Shown: positions 1 to 12,900 of the stretch, in pieces
Numbering within the stretch: position 1 is the first letter of the stretch
Layout: each line of letters starts with the position of its first letter
Assembly (NCBI GenBank): GCA_003313425.1
Contig: NHZP01000001.1
Span: 1,116,001 to 1,180,000 of the forward strand
DNA length: 64,000 nucleotides
Direction of reading: 5' to 3'
From: Pseudopyrenochaeta lycopersici
Lineage: Eukaryota > Ascomycota > Dothideomycetes > Pleosporales > Pseudopyrenochaetaceae
The notes under the pieces: model-generated
The model's input: only the letters and a program-made list of their open reading frames with translations
The model's database searches: none
What the model was told of the DNA's origin: nothing
Made by a program: the position numbers and the translations under genes

Positions 1-1648
1 GAGTATCTGACTGGGCGCAAGTTATTCATAAAGCAGTATATCCGGCCAAACGCAACGGAGAAAGTCCGCTTTGCGAGGAGATTTTGCATCTCATCGACAG
101 TTGCCTCTAGCGTTGCGTGGACCATTTCCCTAACAAAGTGAGGTTCTGGTTCGGGGCGGGCGGAGCGGTAGCGGGAGGGAGCTGGCTCTTCAAACAAAGC
201 ACCCTGGCTTCGGCTTGGACCGAAAGCTCTGACGAAGATAAGGGCGCTTTCAAATTGACTTTGATTCTCTCGCGTAGGTCGTATGTAGATATATTTGGCG
301 CTCATCATGCTCAGCATCTAGATTTGCTGAGATGCGATTTGCCCCCTGAACGCGCAGCATTTAATGTTAAGCCGCAATGGGAGCGCACCACCAGTTTGAT
401 GGTGAATCAGACTAGCGAAAGCAGCGGTCCAGCATGATTCGGTGGGTAGCGTCATCTCCGAGCCCCATCTTGTTACGTTGTGGAGCTGCTGGGCCTTGCA
501 CCATCTCGATCATACCATTTCCCGACGATAAACGACTATTGGAATGAGAATCCACCAGCTGAGGAACATCATGACGCACTTCTGGTCTCCATATGGATCT
601 TTCGTCACGATTAGTAGTGTGGAAAAAAGATCATATGGCTGTGGCCGACTGTCCCTGCAGGCTTGACAGCGGCGTCGGTGATGGATGACGGGCATTAGCC
701 CGTTATTGTGTATGGAACAGAACGGACAAATACAGCCAAGGTGGAGTCGAGAGGCGAAGCGGAAGTGTGACTTGCATATTTTAGCGGCATGGGCTAGTTG
801 CGGGGTCCATTGGGCGTTTCTGGCCTCTCATTCGCTCGCACTATTCCCCACATGGACAATGGCTGCAGATGGCTGCGTGAGCAGTATTGTTGAGCGATGT
901 TCGACAACGACTCAGGAGGGAAGCGCTCGTGAGCCTTACCATAACCCTGTACCAAGCCGACGGCTCACAGGGTAGAAGAACCGTCATGACGGACCGAGGC
1001 GTTCTACGGCCTGCGTTGGTACCAGGTGGCAGAGAACAGGACGCTGCGCTGTCCCTGAGCCAACCGCGCCCTGTTGCAGATGAGAAGGGATGTACATTGT
1101 TGAATCGCCAGCAGGAAGGCTGCATGCGGCGGTGGGAAGTAATGTGCAGCACTTGGTTCGTTCCGATGTGCCGCCTTGGGGTCCATCACGTGTTTCACCA
1201 TCGCCAGGCTTCCCAGCAAATGCATATACGGGCGGGTGATCGACTTGAGTCAATCGGGACGCGACAAAAGCCGTTCCAGAGTACAGCGAATTTCGACTTG
1301 CGCTAGCTGGAAGGCTAAGCTTGGAGGGTTGAGAGACAGTAGCTCAGTGCATAAGGCTGTGCAAAGTTAAATAACATCAATCGGGCATTGCCCCTATTCT
1401 CGCTCACGCATAGAAGTGATGTTGACTTTACAGCTGCTGGGCTGCCGGTATCATGTCAGAATGGGCGTGGGGTAAATTTTTAGTTTCTGTCCTTGGATCA
1501 ATGTTTCGCCGAAATCCGACGCTTTGACACTTTCACCAATCCGAAGCAAAGCATCCATCACCGCCTTTACAAACACAATACGGTCCATATTCATCATGCA
1601 ATCACGGCCAAAGGCTCGTCTCTACAGTATTAAGTAGCGATTGCGATA
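1..1648. other. Left-edge intergenic region, no gene supported
   Basis: Only short overlapping frames of about 60-140 codons occur on both strands, none with a recognisable domain, signal peptide or convincing splice structure. The last few hundred bases should contain the promoter and leader of the CFT2 gene that follows. A gene truncated by the window edge cannot be excluded, but nothing here supports one. Confidence 0.5.
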
Positions 1649-4600
1649 ATGTTCAACTTCACGCCTCTCTTGGGCGCGCAGTCTGCGTCACCTGCGTCTC
1701 AGTCGCTGTTGGAGTTCGACGGCGGAATCCAAGTACTCATAGACGTTGGCTGGGACGAGAGCTTTGATGTCGAGAAGTTGAAGGAGATTGAAAGGTAGGT
1801 CTTGACTTGGATGCGACTTGGACCGGCGTGGTGTGGACCTGCATGGTCTTTGGAATATCTTGCGCCTGCGCAAACTACGCCCGCGAGCTGTTGATGCTAT
1901 ATAGACATTCCATGTATGTAGAATACAAGCTGATATTGATCTCCTAGACATGTCCCAACACTCTCATTCATTCTGCTTACCCACGCGACGACTGCACATC
2001 TGGGAGCATACGTACATTGTTGCAAGAACTTTCCTCTCTTCACGAGGATACCCGTCTACGCGACGAATCCGGTGATATCGCTCGGCCGAACCCTCCTGCA
2101 GGATCTTTACGCGTCAACGCCTCTTGCATCTTCCATCATACCTACAGAAGCACTTAATGAGTCCGCATACTCTTTCCCATCGGCACTCAAGGGCGGAACC
2201 AACCCCAGCATCCTCCTCCAGGCGCCCACGCCAGAAGAAATCGCAGACTATTTTGCGCGCATAAACCCTCTTCGATACTCGCAACCACATCAGCCCCTTC
2301 CATCACCACATTCACCCCCTCTCAATGGCCTTACCATCACAGCGTACAGCGCTGGACATACGTTAGGAGGGTCAATATGGCACATACAACATGGTATGGA
2401 GTCTGTGGTTTACGCTGTTGATTGGAACCAAGCCAGAGAACACGTTCTGTCGGGAGCTGCCTGGCTTGGTGGGCCTGGCACTGGCGGCTCCGAAGTCTTG
2501 GAGCAGTTACGCCGCCCCACTGCTTTAATTTGTAGCAGTAAAGGCACTGGCTTGGTCAAGGTTGCCAGGTCACCCAACAAACGAGATGAAGCCCTGCTCG
2601 CAATGGTACGGGAAACGGTAGCCAACGGCGGGTCTGTTCTGATTCCGACCGACTCGAGTGCTCGTATACTTGAGTTGGCATATCTCCTCGAAGAGACATG
2701 GCAGCGAGAGACATCAAAAGCAGACAGCAGTAGCCCATTTAAGAGCGCAAAAATCTACCTTGCAAGCCGAACAGGAGGCGCAACGATGAGATATGTACGA
2801 AGTATGCTCGAGTGGATGGAGGAGGGTATCGTAAAGGAGTTCGAGGCTGCCAGCGGTGCAGCAGACCAGGATCGAAGAAACCGAGGGGGGAAAGACGACG
2901 ATAAAGGCGCCAGAGTGCCCTTCGATTTCAGACATATAACACTACTTGAACGTAAGACTCGCGTCACTCGCATGCTCGGCGCTGATGGACCGCGCGTGAT
3001 ACTGGCGAGTGATGCTACGCTGGAATGGGGCTTTTCGAAGGATGCTATAAGGAGCCTGGCCTCAGACAACAAGAATCTTATCATTCTAACTGAACGAAGT
3101 GGCGATCTTGGGGCTCAGAAGACAGGCCTTGGACGATATCTCTGGGACTTATGGAACCAGCAGAATACGTCTTCTGCACAAGACTCTGCTTCTATTTCTG
3201 TGATTGAGGCCTCGGGCGACCAAGCCCCCGTACGCAGTATAAGGACCGTCGCACTCGAGGGCGATGAGATCCCTCTATACCAACAATTCCTTGCCAGCCA
3301 ACGACAGCGACAAACCACCATGGGTGGCGATGCTGGTGCAATGCTGGAGACTGCCGCGGATGTAGTCGACGACCGTTCATCAACCGAGTCGGAGAGCTCT
3401 GAAGGATCTGGTGACGGGTATCGGGGGAAAGCATTGAACGCAACAGTCGCCCTCCAACATGCGCGTAATAAACTCGGCATGACCGATGCTGAGCTCGGCG
3501 TCAATGTCCTCATTCGCCGTAAGAATGTGCACGATTACGAAGTACAGGGAAAGAAGGGCAAAGAAAAAGTTTTCCCGTTTCAAGCGAAGAAGAGACGGGC
3601 AGACGACTTTGGAGACCTCATCCGACCTGAGGAATTTGCTCGGGCGGAAGAGGAGGACAACATCGCGGGTGAAGCTCTTCGTGGCGAGAGCACAAAGAAG
3701 GAGAACACTGTTGGCCAGAAGAGGAGGTGGGATGATCTGGTGAATGCAGTTGATAGCTCTAAGCCCAGCGGCAACCAGAAACGGAGAAGAGACGGGGAAG
3801 GGCGAGGAGGTACCGATAACGCAGAGTCGGATAGCGAGCCAGAAGAGGATTCCGACAAGGTGGAAGGCCCATCAAAGGTCATAATCGAATCTGAGACGCT
3901 AGAATTGCGATGCCGGATAGCTTTTGTCGATTTCTCAGGACTGCATGACCAACGCACGATCCAGCAACTGCTACCACTCATCAAACCAAGAAAGCTCATC
4001 TTTGTAGGCGGAGAAGAAGTCGAAACCACCGAACTCGCAGACCTCATCCGAGAATCACTCAATGCAAGCGCCGACTCAGCCAACGCCTTTGACGTCTTCA
4101 CGCCGGCGGTTGGCACAATGATTGACGCAAGCGTCGACACAAATGCCTGGTCGGTCAAGCTTAGCCGCAGCATGGTGCGCAATCTGCGCTGGCAGAATGT
4201 ACGAGGGATGGGCGTGGTCGCGATCACAGGTCGCCTTGCAGCCGCAAGCCTCGACTCCTCACCAAAGGAAGAAGAGACCCCTGCAAAGAAGAAAGCTAGA
4301 CTCGACGGTCCGGCTGTGCCTGTGTCATCGCAAGACAAGTCAGACACCACGCCTATCCTTGATGTCGTTCCAGCCAACATGGCTACAGCTGTGCGCTCAG
4401 TGGCACAGCCCTTCCATGTCGGCGACCTTCGTCTCGCCGATCTACGCAAACTGATGAACAGCACGCCTGGCATGCAGGCAGAATTCAGGGGTGAAGGTGT
4501 GCTGGTAATCAATGGGACAGTAGCTGTAAGGAAGACGGCTACAGGGCAGATTGAGGTTGATGGCGGCGCATACGGGAACGTGGATGCGAGGAATAGTGAT

Positions 4601-4666
4601 GCTGCGACGTTTTATAGGGTCAAGAGACAGATATATGAAGGGTTGGCGGTCGTTGCTGGCGGATGA
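1649..4666 (+). CDS. CFT2: Cleavage and polyadenylation factor subunit 2 (CPSF100/Cft2)
   Basis: Non-catalytic metallo-beta-lactamase/beta-CASP subunit of the nuclear cleavage and polyadenylation factor that processes mRNA 3' ends. Two exons, 1649-1794 and 1948-4666, give 954 aa. The join (GTAGGT donor, TCCTAG acceptor) restores a start of the MFNFTPLLGAQS type, characteristic of Cft2. Residues about 50-105 hold the degenerate metal-binding region: HATTAHLGA replaces the HxHxDH motif of the nuclease CPSF73, as expected for this pseudo-enzyme. A SAGHTLGGSIW motif and a following WNQAREHVLSGA segment belong to the lactamase fold. The middle (about residues 540-690) is highly charged and low complexity with KKRR-type nuclear signals. 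The C-terminal region (LVINGTVAVRK) matches the Cft2 end. Length is normal for fungal Cft2. It stands alone, 355 bp before a mitochondrial gene on the same strand. Confidence 0.93.
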
Positions 4667-5021
4667 GAATGTAGAATATGTGGTCAAATGGCTCAGGATC
4701 TGGGCGATTCAAAACATACTCATATTTAGTAGTGGACATGAAGCTATGTATGGTTTCACATTATCAATCTATATGGTGCCCGTCTTCTACTAAAATGCAT
4801 ACGTTTTCGCACCGAGTAGATTGACGAGGAAAGTCCAATCGGTAGGGCATTGAATGGGCTCTTGAATTTGCCTAGAAGTCGGAGCTTGGACCACGGGCGA
4901 ACCTCCGCGGCGGTGTCAAAAAGTTTTGGAGATTGAAGTTCAAGCTCCGTCACTCTTGAGTTGCCTCGCCGTAGCCTCTAAAATTTAATCTGCGCATTGC
5001 TCCTTGTAGGCGTCCTCGCCG
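4667..5021. other. Intergenic spacer between CFT2 and the Mtf2-like gene
   Basis: A 355-bp tandem spacer that should hold the CFT2 3' UTR and the promoter and leader of the next gene. No further gene or clear element is visible. Confidence 0.5.
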
Positions 5022-6452
5022 ATGTCTATATGCTCAAATACGCTTCGAGCACTGTCGCGCTCCCGCATCCCGGCTTCTAAGACGCTCCTCCCGTTCCTGT
5101 ACCAGACACACACTATCCAGCAATGGAAGCCAGCCGCACGCCCGATTACTCGCCGCAATCTTACATCGCGTTCCAGCAATAGCGACGGGGATGACATCCC
5201 TTTCGAGGATGACGCGTTACCTCCTGCCATTGACCGGGTCGAGCCTGCGCGCAAGACGACGATAACTGGCTCGGAACGCGCAGCATTCGAGAAGCTGTAC
5301 AAGACATTTAATGCACAAGGGAGGGCCAAGAAAGATAATGAGCATCTTGTGGAGCTGGATCAGATAGCGGATGAGTACTACGAGGACGATGAAGATCATC
5401 CCCCGCAGTCACTGGAGAGGGTCTTCAATGAGGTGCTGACGGGCGAGCCGCGGTTACGGGCGTCGCGTACGGTCAACCAGAAGCCCCAAGCGAGGAGCAA
5501 CAAAGCCGAGGAGATGCAAGCGCAACCCGGCAGCCCGTCAAGCCCGAGGGCAGGCAAGGCCCAAAGCAGGAAGAAGGATGCCAAAGCGGAAGCAGCGAGG
5601 GTCAAGGAGCTGAAGCTTGCAGAGAGGGAAAGAGTGGACAGGCTCCTCCAAAACGCGCAGACGGACCGAGAACTCTGGCAAATACTGGAACGCGAAGTCT
5701 TCGATCAAGTCGGCAAGCTCGACCTTGACGGCACGAAGAAGCGCAGAGACCAACAACCCGCCAAACCCAGCACACCGAAAAGCAACCCGAAAACTGACCC
5801 CGCTGCTACCGACCCACGCATCCTCTTCCAAAACTACCCCCACCACCTTATAACCGCTGTTCTCACTCTCCGCACAACATTTCCCCGCTCCACCCTCCCG
5901 CTCTCCCTCCTGCCAACCATCAAGTCCCTCGGCCGCTCCTCGTATGCTCTCGGCGCCACCACCACGCTCTACAAACACCTCCTGCGTACAGCATGGCTGC
6001 AACAATCCTCATACGCCCACATCGAGCAACTACTCATCGATATGAACAACGGTGCTATCGAGTTTGATAGCGGCATACTGGAAGTGCTGGATGCAGTCAT
6101 CAAGGAGCACGAAATGGCGCGGAGTGGACGGCTGGGCAGGGAGATGCAAATGGTATACGGCATGGATCATTTTCTAGAAGGAATCCGGAAGGTCAAGCAA
6201 TGGAGAGGTGTGGTGGCGGAGCGATTGGGCGTTGTGAGCGAGGAGAAGAGAATGCAGCAGCGACTTGTTCGGAAAGTTGATCTTGAGCGGAGACGGGCAG
6301 ATGCGGAACAGTTTAGGAGGACCCCAGCTGCGACGAGGGCCGTCGAAGACAGCTTTGTGAAGAATGACCAAGGGGCATCTACCGCTAGTAGACGAAGTCC
6401 TCGAGACACAGAGCAGACTGCAAGAGCCTGTCGATACCCAGGGAAAGACTGA
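5022..6452 (+). CDS. Mitochondrial Mtf2-like protein, possibly frameshifted at its C-terminus
   Basis: 476 aa as read. The N-terminus is rich in Arg/Ser with almost no acidic residues up to about residue 50, typical of a mitochondrial presequence. Residues about 55-250 are charged and low complexity. Residues about 265-390 (PHHLITAVLTLR, SYALGATTTLYKHLLR, MDHFLEG) resemble the fungal Mtf2-like C-terminal domain; yeast Mtf2/Nam1 couples mitochondrial transcription to RNA stability and translation. The ATG at 5022 opens the presequence and no intron is needed. Oddity: the last about 26 residues look unlike coding sequence, while the frame one base over stays open to 6603 and reads as an acidic, amphipathic tail. 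Skipping one G of the GGGG run at 6371-6374 joins the two. The annotated end is therefore uncertain; family assignment is moderately sure. Confidence 0.72.
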   Translation: MSICSNTLRALSRSRIPASKTLLPFLYQTHTIQQWKPAARPITRRNLTSRSSNSDGDDIPFEDDALPPAIDRVEPARKTTITGSERAAFEKLYKTFNAQGRAKKDNEHLVELDQIADEYYEDDEDHPPQSLERVFNEVLTGEPRLRASRTVNQKPQARSNKAEEMQAQPGSPSSPRAGKAQSRKKDAKAEAARVKELKLAERERVDRLLQNAQTDRELWQILEREVFDQVGKLDLDGTKKRRDQQPAKPSTPKSNPKTDPAATDPRILFQNYPHHLITAVLTLRTTFPRSTLPLSLLPTIKSLGRSSYALGATTTLYKHLLRTAWLQQSSYAHIEQLLIDMNNGAIEFDSGILEVLDAVIKEHEMARSGRLGREMQMVYGMDHFLEGIRKVKQWRGVVAERLGVVSEEKRMQQRLVRKVDLERRRADAEQFRRTPAATRAVEDSFVKNDQGASTASRRSPRDTEQTARACRYPGKD

Positions 6453-6603
6453 TGCTGAGCTTCTCATCGAAGAGATTGGTCTAAACGAGATAGACAGCCC
6501 AGACGTCAAAGCTGCAATCAAGCAGAATAACAATCTACTTGAACACCAGGCATCCGAGGAAGAGACCAAGGATACCCATCGGCCCCCGAAGGCCTTTCTC
6601 TAG
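6364..6603 (+). other. Probable out-of-frame continuation of the Mtf2-like gene
   Basis: An open frame one base offset from the preceding gene, entered just after a stop at 6358-6360 and ending at a stop at 6601-6603. It encodes an acidic, Leu/Ile/Gln-rich tail containing LLIEEIGLNEID, better protein-like composition than the Arg/Ser-rich end of the upstream frame. No usable intron (at least 40 nt with reasonable GT and AG) connects the frames, so an indel in the G-run at 6371-6374 is the simplest explanation. It could be a sequencing error, a true strain mutation, or coincidence. Confidence 0.5.
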
Positions 6604-6993
6604 GAAATCGCGCCATCAAGGTCATTGCCATCCAATCCACCAATAAATAAAGCGTCTCTGTCCGAGCGAGAGTTTATGATATCCGGCTCTAAGCATTAAA
6701 CATGGAAGTTCATCAGTTTTGGGCGCAAGGGCTGTATCATAGATGTATATTATAGAGAGCCCACCATGAATGACATCCCACGTAACAGACATCACTCAAT
6801 CACTACCCATGCCTTACTTGAATAGGTCTTGTGGACATTATGTATTCGTAGAATGTTTCGAGGGGGTGTAAAAGAACAATACCCACAATTGGTAGAATGC
6901 AGCCGTTTGAATCCCTCAACTCCCAGAACCATACATGCAGCGCATCTAATCATACACTCAGCACCCCATCAGGCACCAAAGACTGTCTACTAT

Positions 6994-9900
6994 TTACAAA
7001 CTCTCCCATCCTCCATTGTTGATATCTCCCTCTAGCCTTCTCGCAATCAAGCTCTGAATCCCACCATCAAGCCACACTTTTCGAAGCAGTGCATCATATC
7101 TCTTCTGATTCAAGAACAGTTGGTGATGTCTCCTTAGCGCTGGATCAACTTCCCCATGCTTGTCGAGATAGGGCGCTACAGCCCAGGTACCATGATCGAG
7201 GTTGAGGAAGAGAACCATGCATTTCCGGATGTGGATGAAGAGGCCGATGTTGCCACCGCATCTATAACACAATTAGCAAGAATGTCCCTCAGAAATGTGC
7301 TGGTAAGAGAAAGATGACTTACTTGGCCAAATGCTGATTGCACCCACCCCGATGTTGACTTGTCATGCAACACACCGCCTGGCTACACATGATTTCTCCA
7401 CAGAACAAGCAAAGTGCTGGATCCGTCAACTCCTTGCCAGTGGTGGGACACTTCCTCTTAATCGCTTCATCAGTTAGCGTATCATAGTTCTTCGGCAAGC
7501 CGACAAGCTCAAAGATTGCAGGATGCGATAGCGAAATAGTTGGCTTCAGCGGCACGTGGCCTGCTTGTGCCCAGAGCAAATGCCGAATCCAGCCGCCAAC
7601 TACAGAGCGCGTGATGTGTCCTGATGGTGAGCGGGCGGCGAAGGATGAGAAGATCTCGTCAAGGGAAGGAAGCCTGAGGACCGAAGAGAGGCGTGAGAGT
7701 TCTGGCTCGTCGATACGTTCAAATGCGATATGTGGTAATTCGACGCCGTACCGAACATGCATGAAGATCGCAGCTTTACGAACAAATGGAAGGGCGTAAC
7801 TTGACACCATGGTGTGGATGAAGTAGAGGAAATTCGGGTCCTTGAAGCGTTCAGGAACAGGCATGGTGTCGATATCAAGAGTAGCGAGCGAATCGCCGAC
7901 ATTGGCTATGTTGAATACAATGCAGACGAAAAACAGCAAGTTGTCAAGTTGGTCGGGTGAAAAGGAGCCATGGTTGACTTTATCAGCGTTGATGAATTGC
8001 TCGGGTCGTTGGAAACGGAATTGTGGGTTGGGGGCTTCGTCTTCCACTGCCTGTTCTTTAACGGCTATCGAAAAGGCAAGTACAACCCGGACTATCTCCG
8101 CTAGGTAACAGAGGCGTAGAATGTGATGAATATCGAGGCTCATCGCCGGCACAACGCCTACAGCACACTCGCAGAGAAACACGAAAGGATCTTGGCATAG
8201 CAGAGGCGTAGTACTTTTCAGATGGAAGCTCAAGACCTCTGGATCAAACATGCCTGGATGCCCCGCGAAAAGCTGGCTGAACTGGCGGCGCTGAGTCTCG
8301 GAGAACTCTTCCATGGTCTTGTTTGAACTTTGATTACGCAGACTACCGATTGCGATGTAGGACGAGACTGTTTCCGAGAACACGCGAAGGTGCGTCAACG
8401 TTTGCGGGGAGATCTTGTCTATCAGTGTGCTTCTCATCGAGTCAGATTGTACGCCTCGTTGCGCAATCTCGGCAGCCGCGATCGAGTATCCCAGGGCTTT
8501 TGCGAGCACATCAGTATGTGTCAAGTCTTCGACGACGACTGCCGGTGTATGTAGGTGTGTAAACGCAGAACGAATGCTATTCGCATGCAAAGTTGAACGA
8601 AGCCTCTGATAGACCCTGATAAGCTCTGCCATAGGAAAGTTCTGGACCATGGCAGGACTGTTTTCAGACGATGGAACTCCTGCCTCGGCTAATTCGGCAG
8701 GCTGTACGCCGAAGAAAGCTGGAATCTGGAATCGAGGTGGGTGCTGCGTTGATGGCTGTGGGATCGGTATAGAGACTGGAGGTGGCTTAAGGAGATCTGG
8801 GAGGCGGCTAGCCACAGGTTGTATGAAGTCTCGCTCCGCATAATCGTAGAGTACCTTTTGATCTTGTGACAGATCCGCAGGAGCCTTGCCAGTTGTTCTC
8901 TCTGCGCTTTTGTAGGTGGCAACAATCTGTGATTCAATCCATTCATAAAAGGGTGCACTCGTTTCCAAAACGCCTGGATTTGAAACTTTCTTTGGCTTCC
9001 AGATGATTGGTAAGAATATATTTCCCAGTGCTTTGCAAAGCGGGCACATGAATTCTTTGAAGTCAGGCCGTTCGGGATGGTTTCTGGCGATCTGGCTGAC
9101 ATGCCGTCTCTGTGTAGCTTGAAGATAAACCTCGAAACAGGCAAAATGCATAATGTGCCCACAGCCAGTTGTGACTGGTCCTGGCTTTACGAGTAAGGGA
9201 GGAAACCCTTTGCCCAGCTCCTGTCTCTCACTAAAGATACGCTCGCCTGTAGAAGAGACCTTTTCGACCGTACGGCGGTTTTTGCCAGCAACACCGAATG
9301 GACGGAGCTCATCCGCCGAGCGATCAAGGCTAATTGGAGTCTGGGCGACTTCGTCTACCCAGTCATCGTCCTGGATATTGGTCTGTCGGAGAATTCTGCT
9401 TTCAGAAACATAGCCGAAGGATCCATAGAGCCGCTGGTCGTTACAATCTTCTTGGCACAAGATACAAGTACCGGCTGGGTATTTTAGTGTCTTCTCTTGT
9501 TCAACAAGCCCACCAGTCTCATCTTCAAGGTCGCTGAAATCATCTTCGCCCCAGTCAAAATCCTGATTAGCCATGAATTTGCCTTGCTGCTCCTTGAAGG
9601 CTGCCATAACCTTTGCCTGTCGCTCCAACGCCTGTTTTTTCTTCAACTCTTTGTCTTGAAGTGCGAAGCTGGCTGGTGACGCTGTGTCCATCCTATCGGT
9701 TGGCATGTTGAGTGCTGCTGCTGCAATGATGAAAGAGTTCTGTTGCCGTTGTTTCAGCCTGTGAAGTATCAAATTGATCTTTGGCTCGCAAGCCTTGAAG
9801 TCTTCTCTATCTTGCAGAGCCTGTAGAATAGAGAGGATTGTTGGATAGTCATGGATACCCATATTTGCATGCTTGGTAAGCACAGAAGTGACGAAAGAGG

Positions 9901-12900
9901 TAGGTGCGTCCTGAGACCATTCATGCTCCTCCGCCTTGTCTTCAAGTATAGCAACGAGGACGAGCTGCAGTACGAATTGAATGTATGTTTCTACACGCGT
10001 TGCGGGTATATTGGGTGTGACTGTTGCTGCCCTCAAGCCATAGCCTAAAAGGTAATAGATGATCTGGGTGAACAGAGGCGTTCGTGTGAAGGCTGACAGA
10101 TTTTGGAAAAGCCCAGATGGGATGGGCCGCAATTTCGGCTCGTAAACTATATCGCTGGCTTCCTTTCCGGTCCTCTTGGCCATGTAGGTTTTGTACGTGT
10201 TTTCTGCCTCCTCTCTTTGGTTACGATTATATTGATGGAGGTAAGGGTCGATCAGATCAAGATACTGCTCCTTGAGCTCAAACGTCCCACTATCGGACAG
10301 GCCCTCTGGTGCCCGGAACCGCGTCATCTCTGAGAGAACGGCGGGGAACTCGTCTAAATTTTGTATCCTGTCTGACAAGCGTGCCGTCATGTCAGAGAAA
10401 GAAAGCGGTTTAAAGCAAAGAACGTGGGCGATGTCTTTGCGCATAGAGGCAAGGTGGGACTCGTCATTATCTTCCGCTGGTATCAATGAGGTACGCTCAC
10501 TGAGGATGATAATAAGGAGATGCACAAAGTCCTCAACCACATCAATGGCTTGGCTGTCCTCAAACCCGTGTTGGCTAGCATCGTATTTGCCAGTCATCCA
10601 TCCAGTCAACGCAAAACGATCGATCATCGATGCAAGGAATGCTGAAGGGTTGCACAAAACAAGTGCAGATTGCAGAAGGAAAATATCCCGCTGATGGGAC
10701 ACATCCCTTTGCGATACGCTCCGATATTGCGTCATCTGATGTCGAAGTGTGATGCCATTCCTAACCCATATGCCTGCTCGCATCTGAGCCAGCCAAGCGC
10801 ACACTCGAAGAGGGAAGTCAAACATGGCGAGTAGATACTCTTCTGGCTGATGAACAGGAACCGAGACCATGGCGGGGTTAAAGTCCATTTGCAGTTCATC
10901 GTGGGAGAATAGAAGCAATTGAAGTAAAACTTCCCGAGGCATACTTCGCGCCCGATCAATGAGCCAAGACAAAGTGTAATGGAGTGCATGATGGAAACTC
11001 ATCGGCTCTTTCGCGACAACGTAATCGACAACTTTGTAAGATGGGCCGAAGAAGGTAGACGGCTCCGCATCAAACTCAAGCACCTCCAGAGTCTTAAATT
11101 TGGTCTCTTCTTTCAACTCAGTCTGATCGAAGCGTTTTCGTTCAGCGCCGAGGGAGTTGACTATCACCACCTTTGCAGCTGCACGGATTGCGCGACGAAT
11201 GTTTGAAGGATCCTCATTACGGTTCCAGGCAAATGACTCTGCGAAATGCCGACATAATTTGTTGATCTCCCGAGTGATCAAGGAAGCACTGATCCAGGCT
11301 TCCGATTCGAATTCGAGGTGTTCCCCGACTGCACGCACATTGGGGCAAATGCCCTGATGAAGCTTGACAAGATCCAGGAACTGTAAGAGGTACCGTTCCT
11401 CGTCGCGAATCCTCTCTTGGACGAACTCTGAGCCGAGAAGGTACTTCATGTCAAGGAAGAAATGATACATTCGACGGTTGGTCACGGCACCTTGTTCGAA
11501 GGCTAAAGTGGCTTTAGGGTCAACATCTGAGGGGTAGCCAACTTGGCGAGTAGTCAAGAATGTGTAGAGGATGGCCATCAGGTTTGTGAGGAAATTACCG
11601 CGCTCAACGACCTCGGAAGTGATGGACGGTGTGGTGAGCATCTGAAGTGAAAGGTTGATGATGGAATGATCTGGCTCACGATCTGCAATCAGATACAGTT
11701 GCGCCAAAGCAGTGTATACACCCGCAAATCGGAGCCCCAACAAGCGCTTGAACTGGGGTATGGTGACTACAGTGCTTATGAAGACGTCTCGTACGCCGAT
11801 ACGTAACTGCTTCCACATCCGCAAGTCATACAATATCAGGTGATCAAGGCGTAGTCGTTGCCAAAGGTCTTCATGGGCAGGCGTCTCGGGCCTTTTTCCA
11901 TAATTTTCTGGTTTTTCTAGCCAGTATTGGGCTGGTCGTGACGGTCGTAGGGGCAAGGATCGTGTCTGAGGTGTCTCTGGGACCGGCATCAACGGCTCAA
12001 CATGGCTAAGAGACGGTGCCCCAATCATAGGCTCACTGTCTGATTCAGCTGGTGTGACGCTTTGCTCCTGCTGACCCCGCTGGGAATGTGAAGTCGACGC
12101 TGGCGGTGGCGGTGGTGGAGGTGGAGGGTATCCTGCAACTGTGGCCTCGGAAACTTCGAGCGCCTCCTCTGCGCTTTCATAAGCCTCCATTTCCACATCT
12201 CCATCGTTGTCCTGTGCACCGACTTCATCTATGTCCATGTCGTCTCCGGCATCTGCTGCCCCTTCGCCATCCTCCTCGTCATCATCGTCTGAAGCTGTGG
12301 TATCGTCGTTTGCATCAGCTGCTCGACGGCGCTGAAGTCTCACTATTTGAGCCTGTCGTTGAATGGGCAGGATGCCTTGGTAGAAGCCATCCAACTCGGC
12401 TTCTTTGTCCTCCATCTCGTGATCATCAAGACCGTTTTTGCCGATGCTTTGATTTGTTGCTTCGCTGCCAACGCGCCACGGCTTAAGGAGTTCCTCGCAG
12501 ACAGTGTGCCGAAGGATCTGGTTGTCATCGCCAACGCTGCAGCCAGCAATGTCGGAGATCCATTCGACAAGAGCGCCTCCCATTTGTTCGCGAAAGGTAT
12601 CGCGGGCTGATCGGATAGTGACTGTCAACTTGATCTCCTCGATGATCTTGGCCATTCGAAGAAGGTCCTTGAGGTCCGTCCTATATACAACCGCACTACG
12701 ACCAACATCATTCACTTCGTACGCTTTTGCCAGGCCAAAGGCCAACTTCTGCTTGCAAGCGCGCGCAACTTGGTCCCTGACGTCGTTGACCGTATGCTTT
12801 TCATCATTCCAGAGCACTAGGCAATATTCCTGGCATTCTTCTGGCTGGTCTCCAGGGTCATACCATCTGGAAGTAAGTCGCGAGTTCCGTTCGTCCTGCG

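Noticed and set aside
3580..4512. 310-codon minus-strand open frame
   Set aside because: Lies entirely inside the CFT2 coding exon on the opposite strand; Ser/Arg-rich composition is a shadow of Lys/Glu/Asp codons.
12088..12486. Pro/His/Arg-rich plus-strand frame of 132 codons
   Set aside because: Antisense of the acidic and poly-proline region of UBR1; a codon-composition artefact.
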